NCBI GenBank assembly: GCA_000231825.2
Contig: JH720397.1
Coordinates: 82,555-146,554, forward strand
Direction: 5' to 3'
Source: Tetrahymena elliotti 4EA
Lineage: Eukaryota > Ciliophora > Oligohymenophorea > Hymenostomatida > Tetrahymenidae
Length of the DNA stretch: 64,000 bases
The notes under the pieces were generated by a model. It was not told the origin of the DNA. It did not search any database and saw only the letters and a program-made list of their open reading frames with translations. Within the stretch, counting starts at the first letter, position 1; every line of letters begins with the position of its first letter. Both the position numbers and the translations under genes were made by a program. Below are positions 1-13,828 of the stretch, piece after piece.

Positions 1-1
1 G

Positions 2-364
2 GTCTGGATTGGAAAATTGTAAACTTATTACTAGGAAAAACCATTTATTGATTGGTCTTATCAGACAAATCCGAAGGATCAGATCTTGATCCATCAATCC
101 CATAGATTTTAATCTAATGTTACATCATCCTAATATAAATTTTCCAATGAGCTAGATAGATATATCGAATTAAAGCCCATTCCTATTAGGAATAATAGGA
201 GTAAACTTATTTATGAAAATATTGATTAAATTGAATAGAAAAGCAATAAGAGTTGCTAATAAAAATACTTGATAAGAATATTTATTGAAAATTAATAAAT
301 GTTTTTAAAACTTAGGACTTAATAAATTTCTTTATATGTGTGTTGTAATAGGAATAAATGGTGA
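2..364 (+). CDS. 3' end of an unknown protein gene (5' end outside window)
   Basis: The frame is open from base 2 to TGA at 362-364 when TAA/TAG are read as Gln, giving about 120 residues without the start. The first 70 residues look protein-like, with charged and Pro/Trp residues (for example FIDWSYQTNPKDQ and RYIELKPIPIRNN). The last 30 or so are more AT-driven, so the true end or a further intron could differ. I recognise no domain. It runs in the same direction as the next gene, about 270 bases away. Confidence 0.5.
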
Positions 365-636
365 GCAACATAAAAAATATATATTGTATGAAGAATAAAT
401 TTTATGAATTAGTAATGATTATTATTTATATTTAAAGTGGATGGATGAATGGCTAATTATTAAAAATAATTTTTTGTTCATTTATACTTAAATACAATTT
501 ACTAGTAAATAAATTAATCTATAAGCTTGGTTTATGATATTGATTAATATACTAATATTATATTTTGCTTGAATACTAAAAATACTACAAAATAAATAAA
601 TAATTTTTTACTTAAACTCTGTTTAGTTAATAGTTT

Positions 637-2533
637 ATGAACCATAAAAGATCAAATACTTTAGGGGATATCCTGCCCTTGTCAACAACAAACTATTATT
701 CTACTAAGAGGGATTTTAATTATCCAAATTTAAAAATGATGGGTGTCGATTGGGTATTTTTAGAGGAAACATCAAATACTATAAATATGAAATATAACAG
801 AATGAAAAGTAAGCCTTCTTTGTGGCTGCCTTCAACATCAACAAATGCTAACAGCAAATAATACCAATATATTTAACCTAGATATATGAATTCTAAATAA
901 ATGGCTTAAATCAATTACAATTCTGATACGCGTTCTTCAAGAAGCACCTTCAATTAAACTAATAGATCTCCAATTAATTTAAGTGAAGGAGTTTCTACAA
1001 CCTGCATTACGACTCCGATACCTCATATTGATTCATCAGCAAGCCGCTCAAGAATCTCACCTGCTAAGCAATAATTTTTAAGCTAAACTACTAAATATGG
1101 CTAGCATTTCTAACAAAAAAATGATTAAATAAAATAATTAAAAAAAAGAAACAGGATGGATCCTTGCAGAATGAATTAAAGTATTCTTTTATTTTGTAAT
1201 TAATACAGTCAGTTTGATAATAAATAAATAGTTGTTTCAATTATAAAAGAAATCTATAATGTAATTTTATAATTATAAAAAGCATTCGATGATATTGGAG
1301 ATATTTAAGAATAGGATGAATATGATTAATTATAGTCAAGTATAGTTTAAAATCCTGAAAATGCTATACAAAATCATATAATAGAAGAGAAAGTGAACAT
1401 TTTACTTCAAGAAGTAGAAGAGGAAGATTAAATGAAAAAGGAAGAGAAAGTAATTTTATAAAAGTATCTAAAATAAAATGAAAAAAGAGAATAAAGTGAA
1501 GAACAACGTAATAAATAAATTACTTAAGCAAGTTAGGAATTCAGCAAGCTCCATCAAATTATTCAAAAAGATAAATCATTTAAAAATGCTTATTAGAATA
1601 AATATAAATTTTATCAAAATTGTTTCTAGCTTAATTTGTAAGTTTTTTTCTATTTAATCAACTAACTTATTTTTTAATCTGGCTATCTATCTATTTAGGT
1701 AAAATTAGGAAGCTGCTAATTAAGACATGAATGAAAATCAAAGATTTCATAGCGTAGTTCAATAATCACCTATTCCTCTTTAAGCCATTTACAATCAAGA
1801 AATCAATCAATAGAAAGATCTAAAATAAATTTACTTCAAATACGAAAAAGAGCCTATAGAAATAAAAGTCCCTTCAAGCTAAATACTAAAAAAGCTAGTC
1901 GATTAAAGATGCAGAAGAAAAAATAGAGCCTTTTCAATACAGAATAATAAAAACCATTAGGATGAGCAAGAGAAAAATAAGGAATTAAAAGAGAATGATT
2001 TATAATTAACTGAAATGTATAAAGACTATATTAATGAAAAAGTGAATCAGGGATATTAGATTAGCAAGGAACTTAAAAGTAATTCAAATTAAGTTGAAAA
2101 AAGCAATCACTTGAATAATCATAATCATAATAAAATTTTAAATATTTATTATAATTAAACTGATTAAAAGCCTCATGATTCAACTCAAGATAAAACAAGC
2201 CCTAATTAATATAAAAAAGAAATACCGGCTAGTAAAATAAGAAGTAAAAGTGTGCTTGATTAAAAAAGGAACAACAATAAATAAATTCATAATATGAAGC
2301 TTCCTAACTTAAATGAAAGTAGAATTAACAAACCATATATTAATTCTGCTTTGATTGATTGCTTCACCCCAAATATTCAAGCGAAGAGTGTCAAATCTAA
2401 GCTCTATGATTCTTACTATATTACTCCATAGAAAAGAAATTAACTGTATTAAATAAAGTTAGATAATATTAACTTAATCAAAGATACTCAAAGAAACTTT
2501 TTAGAAGAACAAATGTTGTTTCACTAGAAGTGA
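637..2533 (+). CDS. Q/N/S/K-rich unknown protein, 611 aa
   Basis: There are two exons, 637-1637 and 1699-2533, with a 61-base intron (GTAAGT...TTTAG) that restores frame exactly. Many TAA/TAG codons are read as Gln and the only in-frame TGA is the terminal one. The N-terminal third is Ser/Thr/Asn/Pro-rich and looks disordered. Residues from about 220 onward are rich in Glu/Lys/Gln and probably form a coiled coil. Basic low-complexity segments follow. No family was recognised. The start is the first ATG of the frame, preceded by AT-rich DNA. Confidence 0.8.
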
Positions 2534-3417
2534 TTTACTTAAAATAAAATATTTATAAAAAAAATAATCTAACAAAATCAAAAAATCTTTAGCTAAAAAT
2601 AGCAAAATAGTACTAATCCAATAAAATAAAAATAAAAAATTTTGTAAAAAAATAAATTAAATTGATAAAAAAGTTTTGTAATAAATATTTCTATTAAAAT
2701 GTATATAAAATAGTTAATAAAAAGAGGATAAAATCACATTTTTTGGTTTGTTTAAAAAAATAGTGTTTTTAATTTGCCTTTAAAAGTAAGTCAGTTTGTT
2801 TATTTAGTTGTTCTTTCTTTCTTTCTTTATTCTATGGTGTAAGATTGAAGCTTAGAAAGTGTAAAAAGGGTTTTAAATTATTTAGATGATAAAATTCAAA
2901 TTTATTTAAATATATTGCAGCCAGAATATTTTAGATCGTTAAATATTATCACCTTTAATATTGTTTTTTATGTAACCTTTAGATATTTGATTCAGAAAAG
3001 AAAAGAAATTAATAAAAAGCATGAATTTAAAAAAATACATGGAAAAAATACAAAATTTATTTTTGATTATCATTTTAATTTACAGTTTTGATTTACAATT
3101 CCTATTTATTGTAAGTTGTAAAGATTAATTACTTGATATGATGAACAAGAAACAAGACAAGTTATTTTAAATAACTCCTACTACTAATTCAAACTGTTGG
3201 TTTCAAAAAATTTTTTCTAAAATTCAGACTGAAATCTATGTAATTCTTGTGGATAAAAACATGTAAAAATGAAAAATATAAATAAATTTTATAAATATTT
3301 TAAATGAAAATAATTCAATTTTTTCAAGATGAATTTCAATCTTAGAAGTTGTTCTTAAAACTAATAGGGTAGGTATGTATGTACTTTCTTAAATTTTTAA
3401 TTAATAATGTAATTCTT
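2534..3417. other. Convergent intergenic tract, nothing recognised
   Basis: This AT-rich DNA lies between two convergent genes, so it holds both 3' ends. A short CTTT microsatellite lies near 2810-2830. No coding frame or RNA gene could be supported. Confidence 0.6.
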
Positions 3418-5517
3418 TCACTTAGGTAAATATTACAAGTTCTTATTAGTTTGTAAATTTTTTGAAATCCTTTATTGTAAAAATTCAGATTTTTTGTTGA
3501 GCTTTTTATCTAATTATTAAGTGTTACCATCGTCAATATTCTTCACCATTCTTTCAAGGAGTACTTTTTCTAAAATTAACTTATTTCTATCTAAATTGTG
3601 TTGATTATAGGCAAAATGTCTTTCAACTGAATTGAAATTTGGTAAAAATTTTTACAAAAGTTTGTATGAGTCTAGATTGATAGGGCTTCTTATCTTTCCT
3701 TTTGTTTTTTTAATTTATGTGTCAGGCTCTGAGCTTAAAAAATCTCTATTTTCATTTATATATTTGCAAAGAATTTTTGCAATCTCTTGGTTGTTATTAT
3801 TTTATTCTTTCTCTTCTTTCATAGTTTTGTTTTGGAAATTAAATGGGCCTGTTAAAGTTTCACTTGGAGATATTTGTTTTTTGTCATTTTTGTTTGACAA
3901 GATTTCATTTTCTAATTGAATTTCTTTTAGTATTTCTTTGTTTGAATAAATTCCCTCTTGGTCACAATTTGTTTAATCTTCTTCTTTGTCTTCATATTAT
4001 TATTATTATTATTAATTTTATTAATCCTACAGCTTTATAGAAAATATGTGTTTTTGTTTGTAGTAACTTGAATTGAAGGGGTTATATATTTCAGGATTTT
4101 TTCCATTTAACTATTTTGAAATCATTTATATTTATGATAAAGATTCTTTACTAGAGACATTGGGTGATAACTAATTGGTTAACGTTTTAGGTTGAAGAAT
4201 TTTATTGAGGGTAACTTATCTTTTAAAAAAATTCTAAAACCTTTGATCATAACAATCTTGCTTATATTATTATTTCTTTTTTTATAGTATTGTTTGCCTT
4301 AAGATGTTCTCGCCTTCTACTGAAATTTATTTATTTTTAAGCTCTTAGTTATCTTACTTTGTTGTATAAAAAGTTTCCATGGAAGACCTTAAAGATTTTG
4401 GATTATTGCTAAAAGGGGATTTACTTTACTATCTATTATTTTACTCCTTTTAATTGTCTAAATCACTCTAGTGGAACTAAAACACATTACTGTTTAACTC
4501 TTCTCTCTTCATTTCTCTGAAAATTCTATGCTTATGTTATTGAATTTTTCCATATCTTAAACTTTTCATGATTGTATTAAAATCTTTTTGAGCATCTGCT
4601 GTCTCTAAAATTTAATTTTAGATTTCGTCTTTTGGTATTAAATTCTTTTAATCTTTCTTAAACAAATACTCGCTATTAAGGAATTTATCATAGTTTGTAC
4701 GAGCCTCTACACTATTACTAAAATTAGAGTCTCTTTTAAATATTTCCAAATGAGGTAACTCATCTTCTTCTGTTCTTTAAGAGAGAGGGAGATAGAAATA
4801 ATTTTAATTTCCTTCTCTATTTTCTTTAAAGCCTTTTGTAATGTTTTTAGTTGTGTTATTTAGATGAAGCACCTAGTTTTAAAATTAATTTGTGCTAAAA
4901 AATTTGTTTTTAGGCAATTAATATTGATTATCTAGATCGTAGAGGACTTATTAGCTTGATATTTTTTTTAATAATGTCTTTCCATTATATGGTCTACTAT
5001 TATCAATTATATTAGAATTCTACTTTTTCAAATTTCCTGTGTTGCATTTTTATTACTTTGGAATATTTATTTAATAGTTGACGCTATTCTGAGTAGCATT
5101 CAGGTTCCCATTTTTTAAATTCTCATTTTATGAAAAGCTATTTTGATATTGTATACTATTTTGTGCTCCTAACTATCTTAATTGTGTTTTATTTTACCTG
5201 CTCCTTTTCTAGTTGCAAACACTCTATGAAAGCAAATAAATATTTGATAGTAGATCAGAATTCTAGATATTCTAAGGCTTAACCCTAACTAACCCTCCAA
5301 ATTAAGAGCTGTGAGATTTATAAAAAGACTATCCAGTATTGTAATTGGAGATGTCTTATTAATTGCTATCTTAATATTTGAAAACCTAAAAATTTTATTC
5401 TGTTGAAATAAGCTGTGTAAGGAATTATTCATTTTACAATTTTTTCTATTTTTTCTCTTCTTTAAAATATCTGCTTGAGGACATCTGCTAAATGTCATTT
5501 AAAGCGGGTTCTTACAT
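3418..5517 (-). CDS. Q/N-rich unknown protein, 699 aa, single exon
   Basis: One uninterrupted frame of 700 codons on the minus strand runs from ATG (5517-5515) to TGA (3420-3418). An in-frame TGA just upstream of the ATG fixes the 5' limit. The protein is rich in Gln, Asn, Lys and Ser with scattered charged clusters and a short poly-Gln run about two thirds of the way along. Its C-terminal 100 residues are more ordered-looking, with Leu, Glu and Lys in amphipathic spacing. I recognise no domain. In the standard code it appears only as fragments. Confidence 0.8.
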
Positions 5518-6317
5518 ATCTCTTTTTCAAACTTTGCGCTTAGCAGTATTTCAAATATTCTACTTTCTCTTAAAACTTTATTTTATTTTATATTGATTAA
5601 TATATTAAAATTTTGGTTGTTTAGCAAATTATTGTTAATCAGTAGAAGTTTATTGAGTATTCTAATGAAAGAAAGTAAATAAATAAATTTAATATTTCTT
5701 AAACCTTTTTGATTGATTAATCACTAAAAGAAGGTGTCTTTTTGTGAATAAACATCTGATAACAAAATCACTTATTATACTTTTTATGATTGATTATTAA
5801 ATAATAATACTTCTGATATGAAAATAATATGAATTTGTTAATCACTAATTCATTTCATTTATCCATTTTATTTATATAAAAAAATCAATATTTACTTGCC
5901 TCTTTTCTATACAGAAAAAATGCCTCTACTATTTACTTTTAATTAATAAGCATATAAATATTTTAAATTTCTTCAAAATTTATTAAATCAACTCAAATAA
6001 TTAAGTAAGCAAAAAGCGATTTCATATCAAAACGCGCTTTATAAAATAAGCAGTCAAATTTTTAGCAAAGCAAGTTATTCGTTTTCTGGGAAATCAAAGG
6101 AATAAGCACTTAGACTTACAAATTAGCATAGTAGCATTTTAATCTCAACTGAATTGAAGGTTAAATAATACTAAAATAGTATTATAAATAATATCAACAA
6201 ATCTCTATTAGCAGAGAAAATAAAAAAACTAAATATTATCAAATAGTTTGTTTATCTAAGCTTAAACGCTAAGTGCTCTTTTAATATAATAGAATTCGAA
6301 AATTTGATAAATTGTAG
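5518..6317. other. Divergent promoter-side intergenic tract
   Basis: This stretch separates two divergently transcribed genes (3418-5517 minus, 6318-10913 plus) and so should carry both promoters. It is AT-rich with no recognisable motif, and I saw no coding sequence I could support. Confidence 0.5.
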
Positions 6318-9300
6318 ATGAATCAGTTGAAAAATAAAGATATAAACTGTATCAAAAAGGATATATTATAAAGTGTTGAAACTGATTAGTTACCAGTATA
6401 AATTAGTAAATTCCAAAAAGCAACTTTTAGTGTATGTGAAGAAATTATAACACAAAGCAAAGCAGGAGAAGAAAAAGACAAAATTTATAAGGTAAAATGC
6501 CCTTAATTAGCAAGCGAAATAATTAGGTATGTTTCACAGTATGTTTTATCATCTAAGAGAAATAAACCAGAGGTAAATTTTATTTATTTTATTTTCATGA
6601 TCATAAAAATGAGATAAATGAAACACTTTTCAAAAGCAAGAATTTATTGAGCTTTTGAATGAATGTGTATTTTTATTTTAATACAATTCACTGTACACCA
6701 TAGGAATTTGTTGATATAAAGTTATTTTTTTATTTAGAAAAGGTTTGATGTTTTAAGAATGTAACCAAGAAGTGAAAAAATTAGATTAAAAGATTTTGGC
6801 TTTGAATGTATAGATTAGGGAGAAGAAGACAAGCTTAGGAGAGGACGTAGTGGAAGAATAGAGGAGAAAATAGATTTTGAATAATTGAATGAAGATCAAA
6901 AAGATAATTTTAAATTATAATAATTAGTTAATAACTTGATAATATCTAAAAACCCATAGGATAGTTAACTAATTATTACTTTTGAAGACTCTTCTATTGT
7001 TTTGAAATAGTTTTAAGAATTTATTCCTACATTATTTTTTGATGGAAACTCTAAAAAAACTATTTTACCAGATATACATTATGATAAATTATTTCAGAAA
7101 CTCCGTTAATTATTGTCGAGCAAATAGTAAAAAGTGGTAAAATAATATGATTAGACAGAAATAACACTTAACTAATAAAATCTTAATGTAATTCTTACAC
7201 CTTCTCCATAATCAGGCATTCAAAATTAGATTGAAGCAAAAGCTGAGAAGAGTGATTAATCAAATAATAACAATGCTAATTAACAGGAGGATACAAATTA
7301 AAGTACTCAAAGTGACTATAGATAAACTTTATTGAATAAATAAAATAGTATTGATGGTTTGTATTTAAATAAAATTAGATAACTCATTTAGATTCTTGCT
7401 TTGATTTTTGAAAATAACTGCTTTAATTACATTTTGAAATCAGAAAATTTTGAAAATTTACTTAAGAAATAGAGAAAAAAAACAGTAGAGTTAAGCCAAG
7501 GTATCAATTAATCAGGAATTAATAATGAACAACAACTTGCTTCATTGTCAGCAGATAATAATAAAAATGAAAACCAATTAAATTAGGAATCAGATAAATA
7601 AAGTTAAACATAAACTTCAATAAACTCAGCTTAATTTTATTAAAATAGGATTTATTCTTTTCAACCATTAAGAGATAGAGCAGGGTTTGATTTCCCATAC
7701 AAAGTAAGTCAAATGTGGGAAGATGAACTTGAATATGAATAAGATTCTGAAATCACTGATTCAGAAGAGGGAGATGATGACCTATTTTATTATGGATATT
7801 CTCACCATCACAACAACAATCACATGAATATAGATTTGTTGAATCCAAATAGTGGTCAAGATTCTATTATTAAGTAATTATTTGCTTAGTATGATATGCA
7901 GCAGTATTAAGTCCCTCTTATGATGATGATGCCTTAGAATACCCCAAGAAGAAGAAATTCTATGGATATGCAAGATTCAAGAAGCAATAACTAAAATATA
8001 TTTGGTCTAGCATAATTTTTTAATCCTTTTGCAGCTGCTTCTCATCATTATAACTTACATTATACACCTTAACCTCATTAATATTATCAAATGTCCCCAT
8101 AACCAATATAGCATAATCACCCCCATCCACATAATCATCTTACTCCTCCACATATAACTCAGTAATAAAATGCTATGATGAACACATATGCATAATTACA
8201 AAAATAAAATTAATAAAATTAAAACACATAATAGGTCTCAAATAATCCCAACTCATAAAATATTATTAATCAAAATCAGCAAGGACTTCATTTGTCGAAT
8301 TAGTAACTAGCATAATCATAACTCTAATAAAAGTAGTAGTAATCATAGCAAATTAATTAATAGAGCTAAAATTTATATGGACTAGGTTAATAATAGCAAA
8401 TTCAACCATAGATGCAGTAAAATCTAATGGGACATGGATTTAATCATTACAACATTCCCACTCATAATTTACATAACTTAGGCTATGTATAAAATTTACC
8501 TCTCAACTTACATAATAACCCACATCAGCATGGTTAATTATTTATAAATGCACCTCCTCCTCATATGTTTTAAATGATTAATAACAATAACAGCTAAGAT
8601 TTTTACAATCATTTATTTTAAACATAAAATTTTAATAACTAATTCTTCCCTATTCATTTGCAACCTACAACTATGTTTAATGGAAACAATTAAGGTATGC
8701 CCTAAAACACATCCAATAACAATTAACATTCTAAGAATATAGATAATCAACAGAATGAGATTATCCCAAACATTAAGTAATAATAACCTTAGCAGTAAAT
8801 CATGGGAAACAACCAATAGCATCCTTAATAAAAGCCACAATATTAGAATAATAATACCAATTCTAGTAATGCTTCATAATAAAATGTGCAATCAAATAAA
8901 ATGTAGTAAAATCAAATCAATAACATAGAGTAATAATCTTCATTATTCAAATAGAATTTTTTATCAGGCATTCCTCCATAATAATCAATGTCTCCATAGA
9001 TAGGAATAGATAGCAATAAGATAGATAGTATAAATTCAATGCTAAATAATAATTTAAATTTTAATAAAAATAACCCATAAAACTAAAATTAATAGTAATA
9101 GCAGTAGTAATCATCTTCATAATAATAAAGATCTCTATCTCATCCTTCATAGGCAGCAAGTGGTTTTAATATTCTTCCTTCTCCCGAATCTATAAATAGC
9201 ACTAACATAGCATCGAGCAATTAAAATAATTAAAACTAACAACAATCTTAACAAATAATCAGAAACACTAACAATTTTCAAGATTCTAATTTATAAAATT

Positions 9301-10913
9301 TATTACCATCACCAAATATTATTTAAAGCTCTTAAAACCATCAAAATCCTTCATAAAATCTATGTATCTAAAATTAATAGAATCAATCTATTACTTAGCA
9401 ACAGTAATTAGGTAATAGTGTTCATAACTCAAACAAAAAGTAATCCAATTAGCAAACTTAGAATTTTAATTAAAGTATAAGTACAAACAGTAGTCCCAGT
9501 CATACTTTTGCAATAAGTTAAAATAATTTGCAAAATGCATAATAAAAGAATAACAACAAATCTACAAATTAGTAAATAACTGGCTCTCAATAACATTTAT
9601 AATAGCACTCTAATTACAAATTAAATAAAAACTAACATAATAAAGATGTTTCTCATTTAGTATCTCCTGTTTAAAAGAACTAAGGAAATAAACAATATTA
9701 AAATAATAATAACAATACAAACTCAACAGCATAGTCACACTCCCCTCTATCAGCTATTTCATTAGATGATTAAATTATTTCTTCAAATAGCAATAATACT
9801 AACAATTAAAATAGCCATTTCAATAATAGCTAGTATAACAATCACCCATATGGATTCAATCAATAAGTTAATAACCAAAGCAACAATAACAATTTCAATA
9901 ATTATCAAAATCACTAAAGAGGTACTAACTAGAAATAGCAGTAGGTTAATAATAATTACTCAAGTAACACAGCATAATCCAATTAAAATTAATCCTAAAA
10001 TTCTGCAAACAGAGGATAAGCTAACTCTTTAGGAGTTCTTCCTGGTAGTAGTAGTAGTAGTAGCAGTGGTATTAGCTCCAACTAAAATAACTTTAATTAA
10101 CCTTCTTAATAATAATTAAATTAAAATTTTGCATATTCAAGATAATAAAATTAAATTAATACCAATAGTAATAGCAACAACAACAACAACAACAACAATA
10201 ACCTACAATACAATAAATAAAGCTTTTAAAATAATAATGGAAATAACTAAAATTAAAAGGGAAATTAAGGATAAAATAACTAACTTTAGAATAGCATCAA
10301 TAGTGTTAATAATTCTAGCTAAAATAACTCAGGTAATTAAAGTAATTAATAAAATAAAAAATACTAATTAGAGACACAGAGTAACAACAACAATGTCCAT
10401 TAAAATAATATTAGTAATTAATAGTAATAGCAGTAAATTAATAATAGTTCAAACAATAACAATAATAAGTTAAATAAAAAGAAACTAGGCCACTCTACAA
10501 GTTAGTAGAATATAAGTAAAAATATGAGCAATATTGTTAATTAAGCCAGTAATTAAAATTCAAATCAAAATAGTGCTAGCAATCCAATCAATTTGCCAAT
10601 AATTTCAAATATTATTTAAAACGTAAACATAGCGAATCCACATTTTTAATAAAATTAAATATAATCAAGTTCAAACAATTCTTCTATATCTTCAAATAAC
10701 TCCAACTCTAATTCTCATGGCAACAACAATAATACCAGTAATAACTAGCATAGTAATTTTAAAAATTTAAAGGAATAATAAAAGAGGAATAATAATTTTA
10801 TCAGAAAACCTTAAAATAATCAAACTTCAAACCACAATCAGAATTAAAATTAATAGACCACAACACCTCATAATTCTAATAACACAAATGGATCTAATCT
10901 AAACAGCTCTTGA
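6318..10913 (+). CDS. Very large N/Q-rich prion-like protein, 1,476 aa
   Basis: Exons are 6318-6572 and 6738-10913, with a 165-base intron (GTAAAT...TTTAG) in phase 0. The first ~230 residues have ordinary composition and probably form a folded N-terminal region I do not recognise. A short acidic stretch near residue 410 (many Glu/Asp, then a His/Asn run) follows. From there about 1,000 residues are almost entirely Asn, Gln, Ser and His, built from CAA/TAA/TAG, AAT/AAC and TCA codons, with poly-Asn and poly-Ser runs. Such composition is typical of prion-like or condensate-forming proteins. The only in-frame TGA is the terminal one, 1,392 codons into exon 2. Function unknown. Confidence 0.85.
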
Positions 10914-11340
10914 GGATTTAAATTTATATAAATAAGTTCTTATTTCAATTTTTTATTATATTGGTATTTGAAGAAATAATGACAATTTTGTTTTATTTCA
11001 AATAGAATTTCAATTTATGACAACAAGTTTTTTGTTTCATTTAATTTATTTTAAAAGTTATAAAATACTTTTTTAAGAGCAAACAAAGACAAGGAAGGCT
11101 AAATAATTATTTTTTCATTTTTAAATTATTTAGGAAATTGATTCTACATAAAGCAAATTCTTTATTTGTTTATTCATTTTATTATGTTTATTAAAGCTAA
11201 AAAGAGGAAAATTGATATTCCTGCTTTAATTTACAAAGAGATTTTAGAATATTTTCAAGAATAATAGTAATATAACATTATTTGATTCAGAAGAAACAAA
11301 GCAAAAATAATATTAAGAAAGTAGCAATAATAAATCGAAT
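10914..11340. other. Short intergenic tract before the kinase gene
   Basis: This AT-rich spacer lies between two plus-strand genes. The kinase frame is open upstream of its first ATG to about base 11160 but contains no further in-frame ATG. A spliced 5' exon here cannot be excluded. Confidence 0.5.
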
Positions 11341-13150
11341 ATGTCCAGTAGTCTTTTTTCATCAACATCTTCAAGCGATAATATAGATTAGTCATAGAAT
11401 AGGAATAATCCAAAACATCATTTCATTTATCCTATTTTTTAAGATCAAATAAAGTATAAAAATAGATAAATAATTTTGAATAATATTTCTAATGTCTATA
11501 ATATAACCAATCTTAGTGGAGGAAGCTAAGGATAAGTTTATAGGGCAAGTATGATAGATAAAAATTTTGGAGAATATGAATGTGCTATCAAGATTATTGA
11601 TTAAGTTAAAGAAGATGAGAAAGATTACTAGCTTAAAATATTTTAAAAAGAAGTTGATATTAGGAAAAGTATAGATAAAATTGAATAAGAATATGAAACA
11701 ATCTAACCTCACTAAAGAGATAAGACTATAAATCCTTATGGAATAGTTAAGTATTACTATGACTTCAAAACAAATGATGGATAATTAGGAGTGGTGATGG
11801 AATATTGTAATTTAACACTAGAATGCTTGACTAAAGAAGACACAATCAATAGCAATAATATTATCAAAGAAACATTCATCAACAATGAAAAAAGAGATTT
11901 ATGTTTTATGGAATTGATTTTGAAAACTTTACAAGCCTTAAACTTTTTGCATTATGAAGATTAAATTGGAAAAATAAAAAAAGAATGCTATATTCATAGA
12001 GACATAAAGCCTTCAAATATTATGATCTAAATTTAAAGATTAAATGAATTTTCTGTCAAAATTATTGATTTAGGAGGAATTAGTAGCACTAAAGAAGAGG
12101 AAAATGAAGATTGGTTTGAAGGTACCAGAGCATTTTAACCACCAGAATACATCAAGAAGGAAACAAGTGTTTTAGATAAATCATCTGATATATGGGCTAT
12201 AGGAATCTGCATTTATAGGCTATTTGCGTAAATTTTTTATTTATAAAAATGAATTTACTAATAATTTTTCATTTTTTTCATATATAATAAATAGCATTAC
12301 AGAAAAAGTAGAAAAAATTACTTTTTAGAATCTTCTGCCAAGAATACAACAAATATAATAAAGATTAACTCCATAAATGTTATAACAAAATGAAGGAAAT
12401 AACAGAGATAAATTAGTTTATGATTGTGGAAGTAAGATTTTAAAATGTTTGCTGACTAATGATTATTAAAAAAGAAATGAAAATAACTACTTAAAAAACA
12501 TTATATTTATTGTATAAGAATGTATTGAAAAACTGCAAGCTAAAGTATAAACAAAAATACATGAAGTTGATATAAAAAGACCTTAAACAGAATCTTTAAG
12601 ATTGAAATAAATGTGTTAAAATCCTAATTTTTTTTAGGATTCTTTGTTATTTTTGAGTGATTTAAAAGATCTTAGTTTATTTTTATTTTCTAGCTTTTCT
12701 TAAATATTTGTTGGGTTTTTAGATGTAAACTTTGGGTCACCTGAAAATAAAGAAAAGTTAAAGAAATTCGATTAAAATATAAATAATCTTTAATTTTATT
12801 AAAAATAACCACCATAAGCAGTTACCTTAAATTTGATAAAATTTTTACTAAATAAATTGCATGAAAAAGATAGTGTTTTAAATGTTCAAGACCCAACCAT
12901 TTAAAAGTTAATATGCTGTACTTATTATCTATCAATCCTTTATAGGTTAGAGTTTTACAAGTATTATGATAGCTTTATTTACTGTTTATATAATATTACA
13001 TTCTACTCAGATATTAAAAAAATGAATTTATTAGAAGTTCAAGAAAAAATTCAGACTTTATTATTTTCAAGAGTAAATTAATTAAAATTTTATTATTTTA
13101 ATTTTTATTAACCGATTTTACAATTTATATATAAGAAATCAAACAGCTGA
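11341..13150 (+). CDS. Protein kinase-like protein with DLG motif, 580 aa
   Basis: Exons are 11341-12227 and 12295-13150, with a 67-base intron whose removal joins CTATTTGC to CATTACAG in frame. The kinase fold is seen in order: glycine loop GGSQGQVY (about residue 60), the VAIK-like lysine in CAIKII (Lys84), catalytic HRDIKPSN (219-226), a metal-binding DLG in place of DFG (243-245), an APE-like PPEY after FEGTRAFQ, and DIWAIG. All catalytic residues are present, so activity is plausible. DLG and the inserts between the lysine lobe and the catalytic loop mark a divergent ciliate kinase. The C-terminal ~280 residues match nothing I know. The start is the first in-frame ATG; an upstream exon is possible. 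Confidence 0.85.
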
Positions 13151-13828
13151 CGCAAATGAAACTTAAAATTTAAGAGAATCGATATTTTTAAAAAAAATTA
13201 AGATGCGGTAATTTATATTATGAGTTTATTTTTATTTATTATTTGATGTATGTATTTCTAATATATATTAATAATTAAAAAATAATTTTTTTTCAGATTT
13301 ATTTTTAATTATTGAAATATTGTAATTTAATCTAATTTTACTTTTATCCCATTCTTTATTTTTTTAAGTTTTATTCACAATTCATTTTAGATAATTTTTT
13401 TATTTATTTTTATGATTAAAATATTTTTTTTGAACTCAAATTTAGATTTAATTAGTTTTAATAAAACAATTTATTTAAAAATTAAAATATAAGTATTCTT
13501 TTTTGTTTATCAGTGAATAAATGTCAAATAGCTTTTTATTGATGTATCAAATGGTATAATAAAAATATTTTTATTATTTATGATTTAATTTATTACTTTT
13601 ATAAATTTGTATTATTTCTCTCTTTTTCTTGAAGAATTGAATATTAAAAATAAAAAGCAAATAATCCTACTAAAAAAATGTCTATATATCAAATTCCATT
13701 TCGATTTAAATGTTTTAGTTTTTGAATAATAAGAAATCAATAAAAAAATATTAACAAGTTTTTAGAAACAATATTTAATAAAAAATATAGTTCAGAAAAA
13801 GACACAAGTAGATCAATAAAACCTTAAA
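13151..13828. other. Intergenic tract, nothing recognised
   Basis: This is extremely AT-rich sequence between two plus-strand genes, with poly-T and poly-A runs. No coding frame, repeat array or RNA gene was seen. Confidence 0.6.

Noticed and set aside
5250..5300. Telomere-like GGGTTAGTTAGGGTTA on the minus strand
   Set aside because: A single short occurrence inside a coding frame and not the repeated G4T2 unit of Tetrahymena-type telomeres.
9766..10371. Ile/Thr/Lys-rich plus-strand frames of 80-88 aa
   Set aside because: They are out-of-frame readings of the Asn/Gln codons of the 1,476-aa gene.
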